Assembly (NCBI GenBank): GCA_019693395.1
Contig: JAAMXP010001908.1
Coordinates: forward strand, 1-20,306
DNA from: Ettlia oleoabundans
Taxonomy: Eukaryota > Chlorophyta > Chlorophyceae > Chlamydomonadales
Reading direction: 5' to 3'
DNA length: 20,306 nt
Part shown: positions 19,983 through 20,306 of the stretch, in pieces
Layout of the letters: each line of letters starts with the position of its first letter
Numbering within the stretch: the stretch's first letter is position 1
Notes under the pieces: generated by a model
What the model was told of the DNA's origin: nothing
Database searches by the model: none
The model's input: the letters and a program-made list of their open reading frames with translations, nothing else
Program-made: the position numbers and the translations under genes

Positions 19983-20306
19983 ATGCAGGACAACACCGGA
20001 CACATTGGCACCATGGGGGAGTGCAACTGGTTTGCGCCGACACGATGCTATGACGGCTTGACGGACTTCACTCCCCACTTGAACGCCATTTGGGCAGTCC
20101 TTTTTGTTGTTGAGGTCGTTTCCAGCGCTGTCAGCAAAAAGAAGGTCTATGGTCTCCGACAGTGCATCAACAACTTGTCGTCATGGCTCCTGACCACCCT
20201 AAACATTGGTGGGAACATGAGCTGGACCACAAGGGTCTCTACAGTCTATTACGCAACTTTTGCTGGGTTTAGATTGTGTCCCAATAGCGGAGCGACCGAC
20301 CACCCC
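19983..20306 (+). CDS. Sterol desaturase/fatty acid hydroxylase-like membrane protein, N-terminal part (partial)
   Basis: The frame opens after a TGA at 19959-19961 and runs to the window end without a stop, giving 108 codons. The first ATG is at 19983; a second at 20013 has the stronger context CACCATGG and may be the true start. The segment after it reads NWFAPTRCYDGLTDFTPHLN, then a membrane helix AIWAVLFVVEVVSSAV, a basic KKKVYGLRQCINNLSS motif and a second hydrophobic stretch ending in FRL. This helix, basic turn and Asn-Ser-Leu-Ser-like order resembles the N-terminus of alkylglycerol monooxygenase-like members of the sterol desaturase family. The His-box motifs that bind the di-iron centre would lie beyond the window, so the assignment is tentative. 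An intron may begin near the end of the window. Confidence 0.45.
   Translation, partial: MQDNTGHIGTMGECNWFAPTRCYDGLTDFTPHLNAIWAVLFVVEVVSSAVSKKKVYGLRQCINNLSSWLLTTLNIGGNMSWTTRVSTVYYATFAGFRLCPNSGATDHP

Overview
The window is nuclear DNA of a eukaryotic green alga (chlorophyte). The evidence is a dense set of short exons, introns that mostly end in TGCAG and often begin with GTG at the donor, a light-dependent protochlorophyllide reductase C-terminus at the left edge, and plant-type orthologues throughout. I could not narrow it further than a chlorophyte. There are no operons, CRISPR arrays, insertion sequences, tRNA or rRNA genes that I can see. Genes were built by hand from exon homology plus reading-frame phase, so internal exon borders are predictions. 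Every model listed has consistent phases and a length divisible by three.

Layout, left to right: last exon of a protochlorophyllide oxidoreductase (+, 104-169); a ribosomal-L1-domain ribosome biogenesis factor of the RSL1D1/Utp30 type (+, 734-2493, 6 exons); convergent with it, an MPND-like protein with a RAMA domain and an intact JAMM/MPN+ deubiquitinase domain (-, 7138-2617, 14 exons); adenine phosphoribosyltransferase (-, 9304-7866, 6 exons); divergent from it, the spliceosomal WD40 protein PRL1/PLRG1/Prp46 (+, 9737-13843, 15 exons); convergent with that, a type II membrane glycosyltransferase of a plant-specific family (-, 17891-14072, 13 exons); an unrecognised small protein (-, 19468-18296, 4 predicted exons); and, running off the right edge, the start of a probable sterol-desaturase/fatty-acid-hydroxylase family membrane protein (+, 19983 onward).

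The genes do not form one pathway: they are housekeeping and chromatin genes packed head-to-head and tail-to-tail with short spacers. The most unusual signal is splicing. Of 49 introns placed in the five best-supported multi-exon genes, six use a GC-AG pair, about 12 percent, against roughly one percent in most plants and animals. All six GC donors have A at +3, while most GT donors here have G at +3. The second notable item is the RAMA plus JAMM architecture, which in animals belongs to a reported N6-methyladenine-sensing deubiquitinase. Green algae are a lineage with known nuclear 6mA, which makes this a good candidate reader and eraser link.
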